64,000 nucleotides of DNA from Streptomyces lacrimifluminis (GTDB taxonomy: Bacteria; Actinomycetota; Actinomycetes; Streptomycetales; Streptomycetaceae). Below, in pieces: positions 1 through 8,327 of this stretch. The stretch is from contig NZ_BMMU01000012.1 of assembly GCF_014646095.1 (NCBI RefSeq), positions 124,001 through 188,000 of the forward strand. Reading direction: 5' to 3'. The first letter of the stretch is position 1, and each line of letters begins with the position of its first letter. The notes beneath the pieces were generated by a model. The model was not told the origin of the DNA. It saw nothing but the letters and a program-made list of their open reading frames with translations, and did no database searches. A program made the position numbers and the translations under genes.

Positions 1-130
1 CGATCAGCGCGACACCCAGCGCGTGGCGGCGGGCGCGCGGGAAGGCCGGGCCGGTGGCCCGTCGCCGGCCTCCGCCACCCGGGTGAGGGGCGGGGGCCTT
101 GTACCCGCCCTGACCGCGGCCGAGATGTCC

Positions 131-425
131 AGCCCCGGCCGACACCCTCCGCCCACCCGGCACTTGAGGATGAGACCCCTTCAGCCCGGGCGGTGTTTCC
201 CGCCCACCTGCCCCCGCTGTCGCTACAGCCCAGGCCCAGGCACACCCAGCCCGCCCGGCACTCGAGGACCAGGTCCCTCAGCCCGGCCGGTGATTCCCAA
301 CCACCCGCCCCCCACCGTCTCTACAGCCCGGGCCCAGGCATTCCAGCCCGTCCAACGTCTGAGGACGAGGCCCCTTCAGGGCCGACAGGGGGGTCTGGGG
401 GCGCAGCCCCCAGGATCGGGACGGG
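131..425. repeat. Three degenerate 98-bp tandem intergenic repeats
   Basis: Positions 1-455 hold no convincing gene. Three imperfect copies of a unit of about 98 bp lie end to end (about 131-228, 229-326, 327-425). Each contains CAGCCCGnCC, then a variant of GGCACTTGAGGACGAG, then CCCTTCAGCCCGG, and the first two end in CTACAG. The third copy ends in a GGGGGTCTGGGGGCGCAGCCCCCAG-like hairpin (given here only as a description), a form common between Streptomyces genes. I infer a dispersed non-coding repeat that has been tandemly amplified. Open frames crossing it are compositional. Confidence 0.6.
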
Positions 426-455
426 ACGGGTAAGGGCGGCGGGGGCGAGAACGAC

Positions 456-1478
456 TCAGCCCAGTACCCGCGAACCCCCGACCGGCAGGTCCCACAGGTG
501 CTCACGGGCCAGGCCGGCCTTTTCCCAGGCGGCCCGCACCCGGGTGAGCGGTTCGAGGACCGGCTCGGCGGACAGGACGAAGGTCGCCCAGTGCATGGGC
601 GCCATCCGGCGCGCGCCGAGGTCCGTGGCGGCCTGTACGGCCTCCTCCGGGTCGCAGTGGACGTCGCTGAGCCACCACCGCGGGTCGTACGCGCCGATCG
701 GCAGCAGCGCGAGGTCGATGCCCGGGTAGCGCTGCCCGATGCGGGCGAACCAGTGGCCGTACCCGGTGTCGCCCGCGAAGTACACCCGCTGCCCGTCCAG
801 GTCGGTGAGCACCCAGCCGCCCCAGAGGGTGCGGCAGGTGTCGGTGAGGCCGCGCTTGGACCAGTGGTGGGCCGGTACGAAGTCGAAGCGGACGCCGTCC
901 AGTTCGGCCGCCTCCCACCAGTCCAGCTCGGTGACGTGCGTGAACCGGCGCCGCCGGAACCAGCTGCCGAGCCCGGCCGGCACGAACACCGGGGTGTCGC
1001 GCGGGAGTCTGCGCAGGGTCGGGGCGTCCAGGTGGTCGTAGTGGTTGTGGCTGATGACGACGGCGTCGACATGCGGCAGCGCGCTCCAGGCGACGCCCAC
1101 GGGGGTGATCCGGGCCGGTGTGCCAAGGATACGGCGGGACCAGACGGGGTCGGTGAGGACGGTGAGCCCGCCGATCCTGACCACCCAACTGGCGTGTCCC
1201 GCCCAGGAGACGGCGACGGTGCGTGCGTCCACGCGGGGCAGCGGGCCGGGTTCGAAGGGCAGCCGCGGGATGTCGGCGAGGCCTTCCGGGGTCGGCCGTA
1301 CCGCGCCTTCTCTGGCGAATCGGGCCATGCCCTTGAGGCCGGGCAGCGGGGTGGTCAGCCGGTCGGCGAAGGACCGGGGCCACACCCGCCTCCCGTGCAG
1401 CGGCTGGAGTGCCTCGGTTGTCGTGGTCGCACCCGTGGTCGTGCTGGTGCTCGTTGTCGACTCGGACTGCTGCGTCAT
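456..1478 (-). CDS. MBL-fold metallo-hydrolase (NAPE-PLD/UlaG-like)
   Basis: A 340-residue protein of the metallo-beta-lactamase superfamily. The metal site is visible as SHNHYDHLDAP (His-Asn-His-Tyr-Asp-His at about 144-149), followed by PAHHWSKRG, FAGDTGYGHWF and the C-terminal PMHWATF. This layout matches the N-acyl-phosphatidylethanolamine phospholipase D/RomA/UlaG-like branch, which hydrolyses phosphodiester or lactone bonds with two metal ions. The first 25 residues are a Thr/Ser-rich low-complexity stretch and no signal peptide is seen. The start codon overlaps the stop of the upstream aminotransferase-like gene by ATGA, which implies translational coupling. The substrate is unknown. 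Confidence 0.85.
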   Translation of the reverse strand: MTQQSESTTSTSTTTGATTTTEALQPLHGRRVWPRSFADRLTTPLPGLKGMARFAREGAVRPTPEGLADIPRLPFEPGPLPRVDARTVAVSWAGHASWVVRIGGLTVLTDPVWSRRILGTPARITPVGVAWSALPHVDAVVISHNHYDHLDAPTLRRLPRDTPVFVPAGLGSWFRRRRFTHVTELDWWEAAELDGVRFDFVPAHHWSKRGLTDTCRTLWGGWVLTDLDGQRVYFAGDTGYGHWFARIGQRYPGIDLALLPIGAYDPRWWLSDVHCDPEEAVQAATDLGARRMAPMHWATFVLSAEPVLEPLTRVRAAWEKAGLAREHLWDLPVGGSRVLG

Positions 1479-2722
1479 CGAGGAGGCTCCCGTCGCTGAG
1501 CGTCGTCACAGAGATCGTCGAAAATCGATCCCACCAAGGCCAACGCGCGTCGCACGTGTGGCAGTTCCAGTGGTTCGGGTGATGTGAGCGACTGGGCCCG
1601 CTCCCCGGGCGTGTGGCCGAGCAGCGCACCCGTGTCGAGCCGTACGCGCAGTGCGGCGAGGTCGTCCCCGAAGCGGTGGCCGCCCGGCGTGGGCATCCCG
1701 AGCCGGGCGGTGAGGTGGTCCTCCAGTTCCTGGGCGTCGCCGACGCCGTGGGCGCCGAGCGCGGGCCGCAGGGGGCCGAGATCGACGTACAGGTGGCGGC
1801 CCGCGCGCGGTGGCCGGGCCAGACAGCCCGCGGCGACGACCGCGCGGTGCGTGGCGGTGGCCACGCGCGCGTGCAGGCGTACGGCGGCGGTGAGTCGTTC
1901 CGTGACGGGCTCGGGCTCGCCGAGCCCGTAGCCGGCCGCGGCGGCGACCGGTTCGGCGATGCGGGCGCCGAGCGCGGTCAGTACGTCGAGCACGCGCGCG
2001 CGTAGGGCGTCGCCGGAGGCGTTCGCGGGGAAGCGGGCGAGGGCCGCGGGCCAGCCCGGCGGCAGCAGCGCGCCGCTCAGGTCGGTGACGACGGTGACCC
2101 TGTCGGGCAGCATCTCGGCCGGGCTGAGCAACACCGTGTCGTGCGGCCGGTGCAGGGTGTCGCGCCAGGTCTCGTCGCTGACCAGGTGAAGCCCTTCTCC
2201 GGCGGCGGCCTCGACGGTCTCGTGCAGGAGTTCGGGCGGTGCCACGGTGGCCGTCGGGTCGTCCGCCACGGACAGGACGAGCAGCCGGGGATCACCGCCC
2301 TCGGCGCGCACTCTCCGTACGGTCTCCAGCAGGGCGTACGGATCGGGCACACCCCCGCACTCGGCCGGCGTGGCAACGTGGAACACCGTTCCGCCCAACG
2401 CCCGTACCTGGGGCGCCCACCAGGCCGCGCAGGGCCGGGGCACGAGGACGTCGCCGCCGATCACGGCGGTCAGCGCGTGCAGCAGGGCGGGGGCGCCGGG
2501 TGCGGCGGCCACCTGGTCGGGCTGGGCGGGCAGTCCGCGCCGGGCCCAGTAGCCGCAGGCAGCGCCGAGGAGCGCGGGGCCGCCGCCGGCCGGCTGGGCG
2601 TCGGGGCGACCGGCCGCGGCGGCGAGCACGGCGGTGAGTTCGGGCAGGACGGGGAGTCCGTCGCCGGGAAACGGCGGGCCGTAGCGGACGGGGCCGTGCC
2701 CCTGGGGATCCGTCCGCCGCAT
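1475..2722 (-). CDS. Fold-type-I aminotransferase homologue lacking the PLP lysine
   Basis: A 415-residue protein resembling class I/II aminotransferases over its whole length. It has a glycine-rich PAGGGPALLGAACGYW region, VSDETWRDTL at about 181-190 where aspartate aminotransferases carry the cofactor-binding SDExY, and VTDLSGALLPPGW at about 212-224. In active family members that last motif reads DLSKxL, with the lysine bound to PLP. Here the position (about 217) is glycine and the SDExY tyrosine is Trp, so transamination seems unlikely. I chose the ATG at 2722 because GGAGGTACGC sits directly in front of it. A longer frame upstream lacks a good ribosome site. It is coupled to the MBL-fold gene. 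Confidence 0.75.
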   Translation of the reverse strand: MRRTDPQGHGPVRYGPPFPGDGLPVLPELTAVLAAAAGRPDAQPAGGGPALLGAACGYWARRGLPAQPDQVAAAPGAPALLHALTAVIGGDVLVPRPCAAWWAPQVRALGGTVFHVATPAECGGVPDPYALLETVRRVRAEGGDPRLLVLSVADDPTATVAPPELLHETVEAAAGEGLHLVSDETWRDTLHRPHDTVLLSPAEMLPDRVTVVTDLSGALLPPGWPAALARFPANASGDALRARVLDVLTALGARIAEPVAAAAGYGLGEPEPVTERLTAAVRLHARVATATHRAVVAAGCLARPPRAGRHLYVDLGPLRPALGAHGVGDAQELEDHLTARLGMPTPGGHRFGDDLAALRVRLDTGALLGHTPGERAQSLTSPEPLELPHVRRALALVGSIFDDLCDDAQRREPPR

Positions 2723-2850
2723 GCGTACCTCCGCGGGGTTGCTGGTGCGGTGCCTGTGCCTGCCGTGGCCACGGCTACGAGTACCACGGTCACGTGGACC
2801 CATGGGAGCCCGCCCGGGTCGCTTCCCCGTTCAGGGGCCGCAGCGCCGGG

Positions 2851-3525
2851 TCAGCCGCGCATGGACGTGCCCCTGCGGCGCAGCCGGTGTACGGCGGCCC
2901 CGGCCGCGCCCGCGATCAGCACTCCCCCGGCGACCAGCGCGGGCGCCGAGTCGGTGAAGGCGCCGCCCTGACCCGCCTGCACCCCGCGCTGCACCGGCGC
3001 GGGCGTGGACTCGGCGGGGTGCGTGGGACAGGCGGACACGTTCTGGAAGTCGCTGCTCAGAGGGTCGCCGGTGTGCGCCTCGGTGCCGCAGTTGCCGGTG
3101 CCGTCTCGGGTCACCGTGAACGTCGCCTTCCACGCCTTGCCCTGCCCCCCCGCCTGACCGGGACACGTACCGTCGGCGGACCATTCGGCGGCGGGGGCAC
3201 TCGCCTTCTGCTCGCCCTCGAAGGTCCAGGCGGGCGCGATCTTCGCGGTGCCGCTGTAGGCGGGTCCGGTCACCTGGCCGTCGTTGCCGGGGACCTGCTG
3301 GAGCTGGACGGTGCCCTGCTCGAAACCCTGGGAGTGCGCGTCGATGGACGCGGGCGGGGTCCCGTCGGTCACGTCGCAGGCCACGGAGACGGTGACGGTG
3401 CCGCCGGGGCCGACGGTGCCCGGGCTGACCTCCCCGGCGGCGTCCGCGGACACGGCCGAGGCTGCGGCGCCAAGGGCGGCACCTGCCAGGGCGGCGGCGG
3501 ACAGGACACGGGCGGTGCGGCGCAT
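2851..3525 (-). CDS. Secreted, membrane-anchored protein of unknown function
   Basis: A 224-residue protein that I do not recognise. It starts with a signal peptide (MRRTARVLSAAALAGAALG, with an Ala-rich cleavage region near SADAAG). An extracellular domain follows with four or five Cys residues (ACDV, GTCPGQ, GNCGTE, SACPTH). The C-terminus is one hydrophobic helix (ALVAGGVLIAGAAGAAV) and a basic tail, HRLRRRG. No LPxTG-type sortase motif is seen, so anchoring is probably by the helix alone. The ATG at 3525 has AAGGAG eight bases upstream. The longer frame reaching 3900 belongs to the ANTAR remnant and not to this gene. Confidence 0.75.
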   Translation of the reverse strand: MRRTARVLSAAALAGAALGAAASAVSADAAGEVSPGTVGPGGTVTVSVACDVTDGTPPASIDAHSQGFEQGTVQLQQVPGNDGQVTGPAYSGTAKIAPAWTFEGEQKASAPAAEWSADGTCPGQAGGQGKAWKATFTVTRDGTGNCGTEAHTGDPLSSDFQNVSACPTHPAESTPAPVQRGVQAGQGGAFTDSAPALVAGGVLIAGAAGAAVHRLRRRGTSMRG

Positions 3526-3734
3526 GGCTGGGCTCCTTCGAGCGGCGGCTGCGGGGCACGTCGGGTGATGCCCCGCATCCCATGACAGCCCGCCCGGCGG
3601 TGGGGCGCGCGCGGCCGGGCACCATTCGCGGGACGGGCACGCCCGAGCGGGTGACGCTGCCCGTGTCCGCCCGTCCTGCTCCTCGCCCGTCCCTGGACAG
3701 GTGTCGGTTCGACAGCGAGACCGGTTCCCCCTCC

Positions 3735-4029
3735 GGAACCGCGTCCCCGACGGGAGACCACACACGCGGTGCCCTCGGACCGTCTGCGGTGGGTGCCCTT
3801 GCGAGATACGGCGCGGCAGGCCGAAGGCGTCCTCGGCGTCGCGGCCCGGCTGTGCAGGACGATGCCGCGCGGCTGGTCGACGACGGGCGGCCGGACACAC
3901 GAGGCCGTGCCGAGCCGCTCCAGTTCGGTGAGCACGGCTCGGGAGAGGGGATCACGGACCGGACGGGTGGCCGCCCAAGGGCGCGGAGCGTTCGTACGGG
4001 ACTGTGCGGCGAGCCACGGCGACAGTCCT
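3735..4029 (-). pseudogene. Frameshifted remnant of an ANTAR-domain regulator
   Basis: Read on the minus strand, one frame gives PVRDPLSRAVLTELERLG, then RPPVVDQPRGIVLH, the opening helix of an ANTAR RNA-binding domain (usually RPVIDQARGVLM). The match then jumps to the next frame, DAEDAFGLPRRISQG, the second ANTAR helix, and returns to the first frame at GTHRR. Two compensating single-base shifts near 3838 and 3795 would explain this. There is no start codon with a ribosome site and upstream stops occur. The rest of 3526-4375 (about 850 bp) shows only this remnant and a hexamer repeat. Degenerate gene inferred. Confidence 0.6.
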
Positions 4030-4145
4030 CACCGGCGCCCGCGCGTGTCACGCGCCGGGCCGCCGCCGGCGGGCTTCCTCGGCCACGCCGACCGGGCCGC
4101 GTTCCGCTCCCAGGTCCTCGGCCGCGACGCGCCCCCGCGCCCCGA

Positions 4146-4175
4146 TCCTGGTCCTGGTCCTGGTCCTGGTCCTGG
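4146..4175. repeat. Five tandem TCCTGG hexamers
   Basis: Five perfect copies of TCCTGG run from 4146 to 4175, in non-coding sequence upstream (minus strand) of the ANTAR remnant. This is a simple sequence repeat that could vary in copy number by slippage. No function is evident. Confidence 0.85.
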
Positions 4176-4375
4176 CGAACGTGACGTCCCTGCTGTGCGT
4201 ACCGCCGGCCCGCGACGGCGTCGCACACGGTGTGCCCGCCCTGTTCCGGGGCGGCGCACGGTCGGCGTTCTCGATGCCGGAGGCATGAACGACGCAGTTG
4301 ACGTGCCGTCATATCGCGCTGAATGTCGGAGAGTTGACCGAGATGGATCCCCGGACCGATCGGTCCGGGTCCGGT

Positions 4376-5170
4376 CTAGGCCGCGTCCCTCATGACCTGG
4401 TCGCGCAGCCGGTTGCAGGAGCGGCTGATCAGGCGGGAGACATGCATCTGGGAGATGCCGAGCTGCTCGGCGATGCAGCTCTGGGTCATGTCGCCGAAGA
4501 ACCGCATGTAGAGGATGGCGCGTTCACGCTCGGGCAGTGCCTGCAGCCGGGGCTTGACGGCCTCACGGTCGATGACGATATCGAGGGCCGGGTCGGGTGC
4601 GCCGAGGGCGTCGCTGAGGGAGTATCCGTCCTCGCTGCCCGCGAATTCGGCGTCGAGGGAGAGTGCGGTGAAGCTCTCCAGTGCCTCCAGGCCGACCTTG
4701 ACGTCCTCCTCGGTCATGTTGGCGTGCTCGGCTATCTCCGCGACGGTGGGCCTGCGGCCCGAGATGGTCTGCGACAGGTCCTGGGCGGCGAACCGTACGC
4801 GGTTGCGAAGATCCTGGACCCGGCGAGGCACGTGCAGGGTCCACATGTGGTCACGGAAGTGACGCTTGATCTCACCGGTGATCGTGGGAACGGCGTAGCT
4901 CTCGAAGGCGTTGCCGAGCTCGGGGTCGTAGCGGTCGACGGCCTTGACCAGGCCCAACGCGGCGACCTGACGGAGGTCGTCCAGGCTCTCGCCCCGGTTC
5001 CGGAAACGGCCCGCCAGCCGGTCGGCCATGGGCAGCCAGGCCTCGACGATCTTCGCCCGGAGGGTGTCGCGCTGCTGCCCCGGGGGGAGCGGGGCAAGCC
5101 TGCGGAACGCCTCCGCGGTGTCGGGGGCGTCGTTGTGGGGGTGGCGCTTCGGACTCGTTTGAGTTCGCAT
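4376..5170 (-). CDS. SigB/SigF-family RNA polymerase sigma factor
   Basis: A 264-residue group 3 sigma factor of the SigB/F/G type, which directs RNA polymerase to stress or sporulation promoters in Streptomyces. Region 2 is clear (DDLRQVAALGLVKAVDRYDP, then TITGEIKRHFRDHMW at about 97-110). Region 3 is RRPTVAEIAEHANMTEEDV. Region 4 holds the helix-turn-helix MTQSCIAEQLGISQMHVSRLISR at about 228-250. The ATG at 5170 begins the conserved length. AGGGAG lies upstream at a rather long spacing. No anti-sigma or anti-anti-sigma gene lies beside it. The divergent PfpI gene has a promoter of the type this class recognises. Confidence 0.9.
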   Translation of the reverse strand: MRTQTSPKRHPHNDAPDTAEAFRRLAPLPPGQQRDTLRAKIVEAWLPMADRLAGRFRNRGESLDDLRQVAALGLVKAVDRYDPELGNAFESYAVPTITGEIKRHFRDHMWTLHVPRRVQDLRNRVRFAAQDLSQTISGRRPTVAEIAEHANMTEEDVKVGLEALESFTALSLDAEFAGSEDGYSLSDALGAPDPALDIVIDREAVKPRLQALPERERAILYMRFFGDMTQSCIAEQLGISQMHVSRLISRSCNRLRDQVMRDAA

Positions 5171-5493
5171 GGTGCGTCGCAACTCCCTAGGAGTGCTCGG
5201 AATGGGCGGGTCCTCGCGGGAGGGTGCGCACAACCGGGACAGACACACCCGGGTCGGTGATCCACCGCTCCCACGGACGTGCCTCCTGTCCGAAGCACTG
5301 ATGCTGCGCCTGCCCCGCCCTATGCGTACCAAACAGGTTTTCGAGAGCGGGGTCCGAATCCCAAGAGCCGGCCTCACCGCGAGGGCTGCGACCTGCGGCC
5401 CGTCCTGATGGCGCTGACCCCGGCGAATCACCGTTCGACCGGGACCAGGGGACCGCCTCCGAAGATGACCTGCCGATGAAGCACCACTGAGGT

Positions 5494-5518
5494 GTGTCGG
5501 CGGCGAATCGTCGGGTAC
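5494..5518 (+). promoter_or_regulatory. Candidate SigB-type promoter of the PfpI gene
   Basis: GTGT at 5494-5497, a 15-base spacer and GGGTAC at 5513-5518 fit the Streptomyces SigB consensus GNNT-N14-16-GGGTAC/T. Transcription would begin about 25 bases before the ATG at 5551. The rest of the 380-bp gap (5171-5550) shows no gene. Not proven by sequence alone. Confidence 0.45.
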
Positions 5519-5550
5519 GCGGCGAGCACCCCCGAAGTCTGGAGGAACTG

Positions 5551-6093
5551 ATGCGTATCGCGTTTCTGACCGCCCCCGAGGGCGTCGAACAGAGCGAGCT
5601 CACCGAGCCGTGGCAGGCCGTGGTCGACGCGGGCGGCGAACCCGTGCTCGTGTCGACGGAGCGGGGCCGGGTACAGGCCTTCGACCATCTCGACAAGGCG
5701 GACACGTTTCCCGTGCAGGAGACGGTCGGCGAGGTGTCGGCCGAGTCCTTCGACGGGCTCGTGCTGCCCGGCGGGGTGGCCAACCCGGACATCCTGCGCG
5801 GTGACGAGCGTGCCGTCTCCTTCGTGCGGGACTTCTTCGACCAGGGTCGCCCGGTCGCCGCGATCTGCCACGCCCCGTGGACCCTCGTGGAGGCGGACGT
5901 GGTCCGCGGCCGGGTGCTCACCTCGTGGCCGAGTCTGCGCACCGACATCCGCAACGCGGGCGGAGAATGGGTCGACGAGCAGGTGCGGATCTGCGACCAC
6001 GGGCCCAACACCCTGATCACCAGCCGCAAACCGGACGATCTGAAGGCGTTCTGCGACGCGCTCGTGTCCGAGTTCGGCATAAAGGCCACCTGA
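5551..6093 (+). CDS. DJ-1/PfpI-family protein (type 1 glutamine amidotransferase fold)
   Basis: A 180-residue PfpI/YhbO-type protein. The nucleophile elbow is AAICHAPW with Cys106-His107, and the partner acidic residue is supplied by the early SELTEP segment. LVLPGGVANPD is the conserved loop near the site. Family members act as proteases, deglycases or glyoxalase-like stress enzymes, and the true substrate is debated. The start at 5551 follows GGAGGAACTG at ideal spacing, so the longer upstream frame is rejected. It is divergent from the stress sigma factor gene and preceded by a SigB-like promoter, which suggests a general stress role. Confidence 0.88.
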   Translation: MRIAFLTAPEGVEQSELTEPWQAVVDAGGEPVLVSTERGRVQAFDHLDKADTFPVQETVGEVSAESFDGLVLPGGVANPDILRGDERAVSFVRDFFDQGRPVAAICHAPWTLVEADVVRGRVLTSWPSLRTDIRNAGGEWVDEQVRICDHGPNTLITSRKPDDLKAFCDALVSEFGIKAT

Positions 6094-6252
6094 TGGCCTC
6101 CGGCCACCGGCCTGCCTTTGACGGCCCCGCCCTCGTCGCGGCGGTCGCGGCCCATCGGCGCTGGGATCCTCCCCCGGTGCGCCGCTGAGATCCACCGCTG
6201 CGGCCCGTGCCGCTGCCGGGAGCCCTCGGGCCCCGGGCAGCGGCACCGTTGC

Positions 6253-6486
6253 TCACTCCTGCGAGCAGTCCCGGTCCCGGGCGCCCTCACGGGTACGGCC
6301 CGCGGCGACCCGGCGGCGCGGGTGGCGGCGCAGGTACTCGCCCTCCAGCTGTGCCATACGGTCGTTGTGGGCGCGCAGCGCGTCGTTGGACGCGTGCAGC
6401 AGCGTGTCGTGCCGGGTCCGGTGGATCGTCTCCAGCTCCTTCATCAGCTGCTGGTCGTCCAACCCGCCCGGGTCGACTCCGTTCAT
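6253..6486 (-). CDS. Small DUF6158-type protein
   Basis: A 77-residue soluble, charged protein beginning MNGVDPGGLDDQQLMKELE and continuing with IHRTRHDTLLHASNDAL and LEGEYLRRHP. The pattern (GVDPxxLxDxxLxxELExxHRTRHDT) matches the small actinobacterial family DUF6158, whose function is unknown. It is mostly helical. It lies downstream of the ABC-F gene on the same strand, after a 70-bp gap. The start at 6486 fits the family length. A longer frame upstream has low-complexity sequence and no homology. Confidence 0.7.
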   Translation of the reverse strand: MNGVDPGGLDDQQLMKELETIHRTRHDTLLHASNDALRAHNDRMAQLEGEYLRRHPRRRVAAGRTREGARDRDCSQE

Positions 6487-6556
6487 GGTGGCACCCCGCT
6501 CCGTAGAGTCCTTCGGTACGCCCCGGGTACCCGTGACCGCCCGGGCGAAGCACCCC

Positions 6557-8176
6557 TTACCGGGCCCGCTCCACCCGCCGCTCGTCCCACACCGGCTCGG
6601 AGGTCTCACGGACCCGCCCGTCACTGCCGAAGACCAGATACCGGTCGAACGACCGGGCGAACCAGCGGTCGTGCGTGACAGCCAGGACCGTACCCTCGAA
6701 CGCCTCCAGCCCTTCCTGGAGCGCCTCGGCGGACTCCAGGTCGAGGTTGTCCGTGGGCTCGTCCAGCAACAGCGCCGTGACGCCCTCCAGCTCCAGGAGC
6801 AGGATCTGGAAGCGGGCCTGCTGGCCCCCGGAGAGCCGCTCGAAGCGCTGCTCGGCCTGGGCGGTCAGCTCGTAGCGGCGCAGCCGGGAACTGGCCGCGC
6901 CCCGGTCCTGGGAGTGCTCGGACCACAGAATGTCGAGGAGCGTACGGCCCTCCAGCTCGGGGTGCGCGTGCGTCTGGGCGAAGTGGCCGGGCACGACCCG
7001 CGCGCCGAGCTTCCACTCGCCCGTGTGGTTCACGGTGTCACCGGCGAGCAGCCGCAGGAAGTGGGACTTGCCTGAACCATTGGAGCCGAGGACGGCGACC
7101 CGTTCGCCGTAGAAGACCTCCAGGTCGAAGGGTTTCATCAGCCCGGTGAGCTCAAGTCCCTTGCAGGTGACGGCCCTTACGCCGGTACGGCCGCCCTTGA
7201 GCCGCATGGTGATGTCCTGCTCGCGCGGCGGCTCGGGCGGTGGGCCGGCCTCCTCGAACTTCCGCAGCCTGGTCTGCGCGGCCTGGTAGCGGGACGCCAA
7301 CTCATGGCTGATGGAAGCCGCCTGACGGAGGTTCAGCACCAGCTTCTTCAACTGGGCGTGCTTCTCGTCCCAGCGCCGGCGCAACTCCTCGAAGCGCGCG
7401 AACCGTTCGGCCCGCGCCTCGTGATAGGTGGCGAACCCGGCGCCGTGCACCCACGCGTCCGCACCGGCGGGCCCGGGTTCGACGGAAACGATCTTCTGCG
7501 CGGACCGGGAGAGCAGTTCCCGGTCGTGGGAGACGAAGAGAACCGTCTTGCGGGTCTCCGCGAGCCGCTCCTCCAGCCACCGCTTGCCGGGGACGTCGAG
7601 GTAGTTGTCGGGCTCGTCGAGCAGCAGCACCTCGTCCGTGCCGCGCAGCAGCGCCTCCAGCACCAGCCGCTTCTGCTCACCGCCGGACAGCGTGCGCACC
7701 AGCCGCCACTGCGCCTTCTCGTACGGCACCCCGAGCGCGGCGGTGGTGCACATGTCCCACAGCGTCTCGGCCTCGTAGCCGCGCGCCTCGGCCCAGTCGG
7801 AGAGGGCCTGCGCGTACTGGAGCTGGGCCGCCTCGTCGTCGACGGTCAGCATGCCGTGCTCGGCGAGGTCGACCGCCTTTGCGGCGTCCTGGATCCGCGG
7901 GGTGGCGACCGACACGAGCAGGTCCCGTACGGTCGTCTCGTCCCGTACGGAGCCCACGAACTGGCGCATCACGCCGAGCCCGCCGCTCACGTTGACGGTG
8001 CCGCCGTGCGGTTTCAGCTCGCCGGAGATCAGCCGCAGCAGGGTCGTCTTCCCGGCGCCGTTGGGGCCCACGAGGGCCACGACGGCCCCTTCGCCCACCC
8101 GGAACGACACATCGCCGAGCAGCGCCCTCCCGTCGGGAAGGTAGTACTCAAGGTGCGCTGCTTCGAGGTGTCCCAT
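6557..8176 (-). CDS. ABC-F family ATP-binding protein
   Basis: A 539-residue protein with two ABC ATPase domains and no membrane segment. Domain one has Walker A GPNGAGKTT, signature LSGGEQKR and Walker B VLLLDEPDNYLD. An interdomain linker rich in charged residues (about 270-330) follows. Domain two has GSNGSGKSH, LSGGQQAR and ALLLDEPTDNLD. This is the ABC-F architecture: such proteins act on the ribosome E site as translation factors or give resistance to ribosome-targeting antibiotics. Nothing here says which. ATGs at 8185 and 8176 are both possible. Neither has a strong ribosome site, and 8176 starts at the conserved beta strand. Confidence 0.85.
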   Translation of the reverse strand: MGHLEAAHLEYYLPDGRALLGDVSFRVGEGAVVALVGPNGAGKTTLLRLISGELKPHGGTVNVSGGLGVMRQFVGSVRDETTVRDLLVSVATPRIQDAAKAVDLAEHGMLTVDDEAAQLQYAQALSDWAEARGYEAETLWDMCTTAALGVPYEKAQWRLVRTLSGGEQKRLVLEALLRGTDEVLLLDEPDNYLDVPGKRWLEERLAETRKTVLFVSHDRELLSRSAQKIVSVEPGPAGADAWVHGAGFATYHEARAERFARFEELRRRWDEKHAQLKKLVLNLRQAASISHELASRYQAAQTRLRKFEEAGPPPEPPREQDITMRLKGGRTGVRAVTCKGLELTGLMKPFDLEVFYGERVAVLGSNGSGKSHFLRLLAGDTVNHTGEWKLGARVVPGHFAQTHAHPELEGRTLLDILWSEHSQDRGAASSRLRRYELTAQAEQRFERLSGGQQARFQILLLELEGVTALLLDEPTDNLDLESAEALQEGLEAFEGTVLAVTHDRWFARSFDRYLVFGSDGRVRETSEPVWDERRVERAR

Positions 8177-8249
8177 GAGGCGCATTCTGCGGGCCGACGG
8201 CGACCCCCGGCAAACCCATAAACGCACGGCCGCCGACATGCGCCCCGAC

Positions 8250-8310
8250 AGGGGCGCGGGGCTGTATCGATCTGCGGCTCCGCCGCGGGGCGCGACAACC
8301 CCCCACCGGC
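8250..8310. repeat. Dispersed intergenic repeat, copy 1 (short form)
   Basis: AGGGGCGCGGGGCTGTATCG, then a GCGGCTCCGCCGC hairpin core and GGGGCGCGAC. The same sequence occurs at 18478-18560. This copy lacks about 20 internal bases that the second copy keeps before the shared end ACAACC-CCCACCGGC. It lies between the histidine phosphatase and ABC-F genes. The form is a known type of Streptomyces intergenic repeat. Confidence 0.75.
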
Positions 8311-8327
8311 CCCGGCCAGGGAACCAC

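Noticed and set aside
2831..4312. Minus-strand frame of 493 codons including a DQ repeat
   Set aside because: It shifts across the secreted protein gene in the wrong frame; the DQ repeat is the TCCTGG hexamer.
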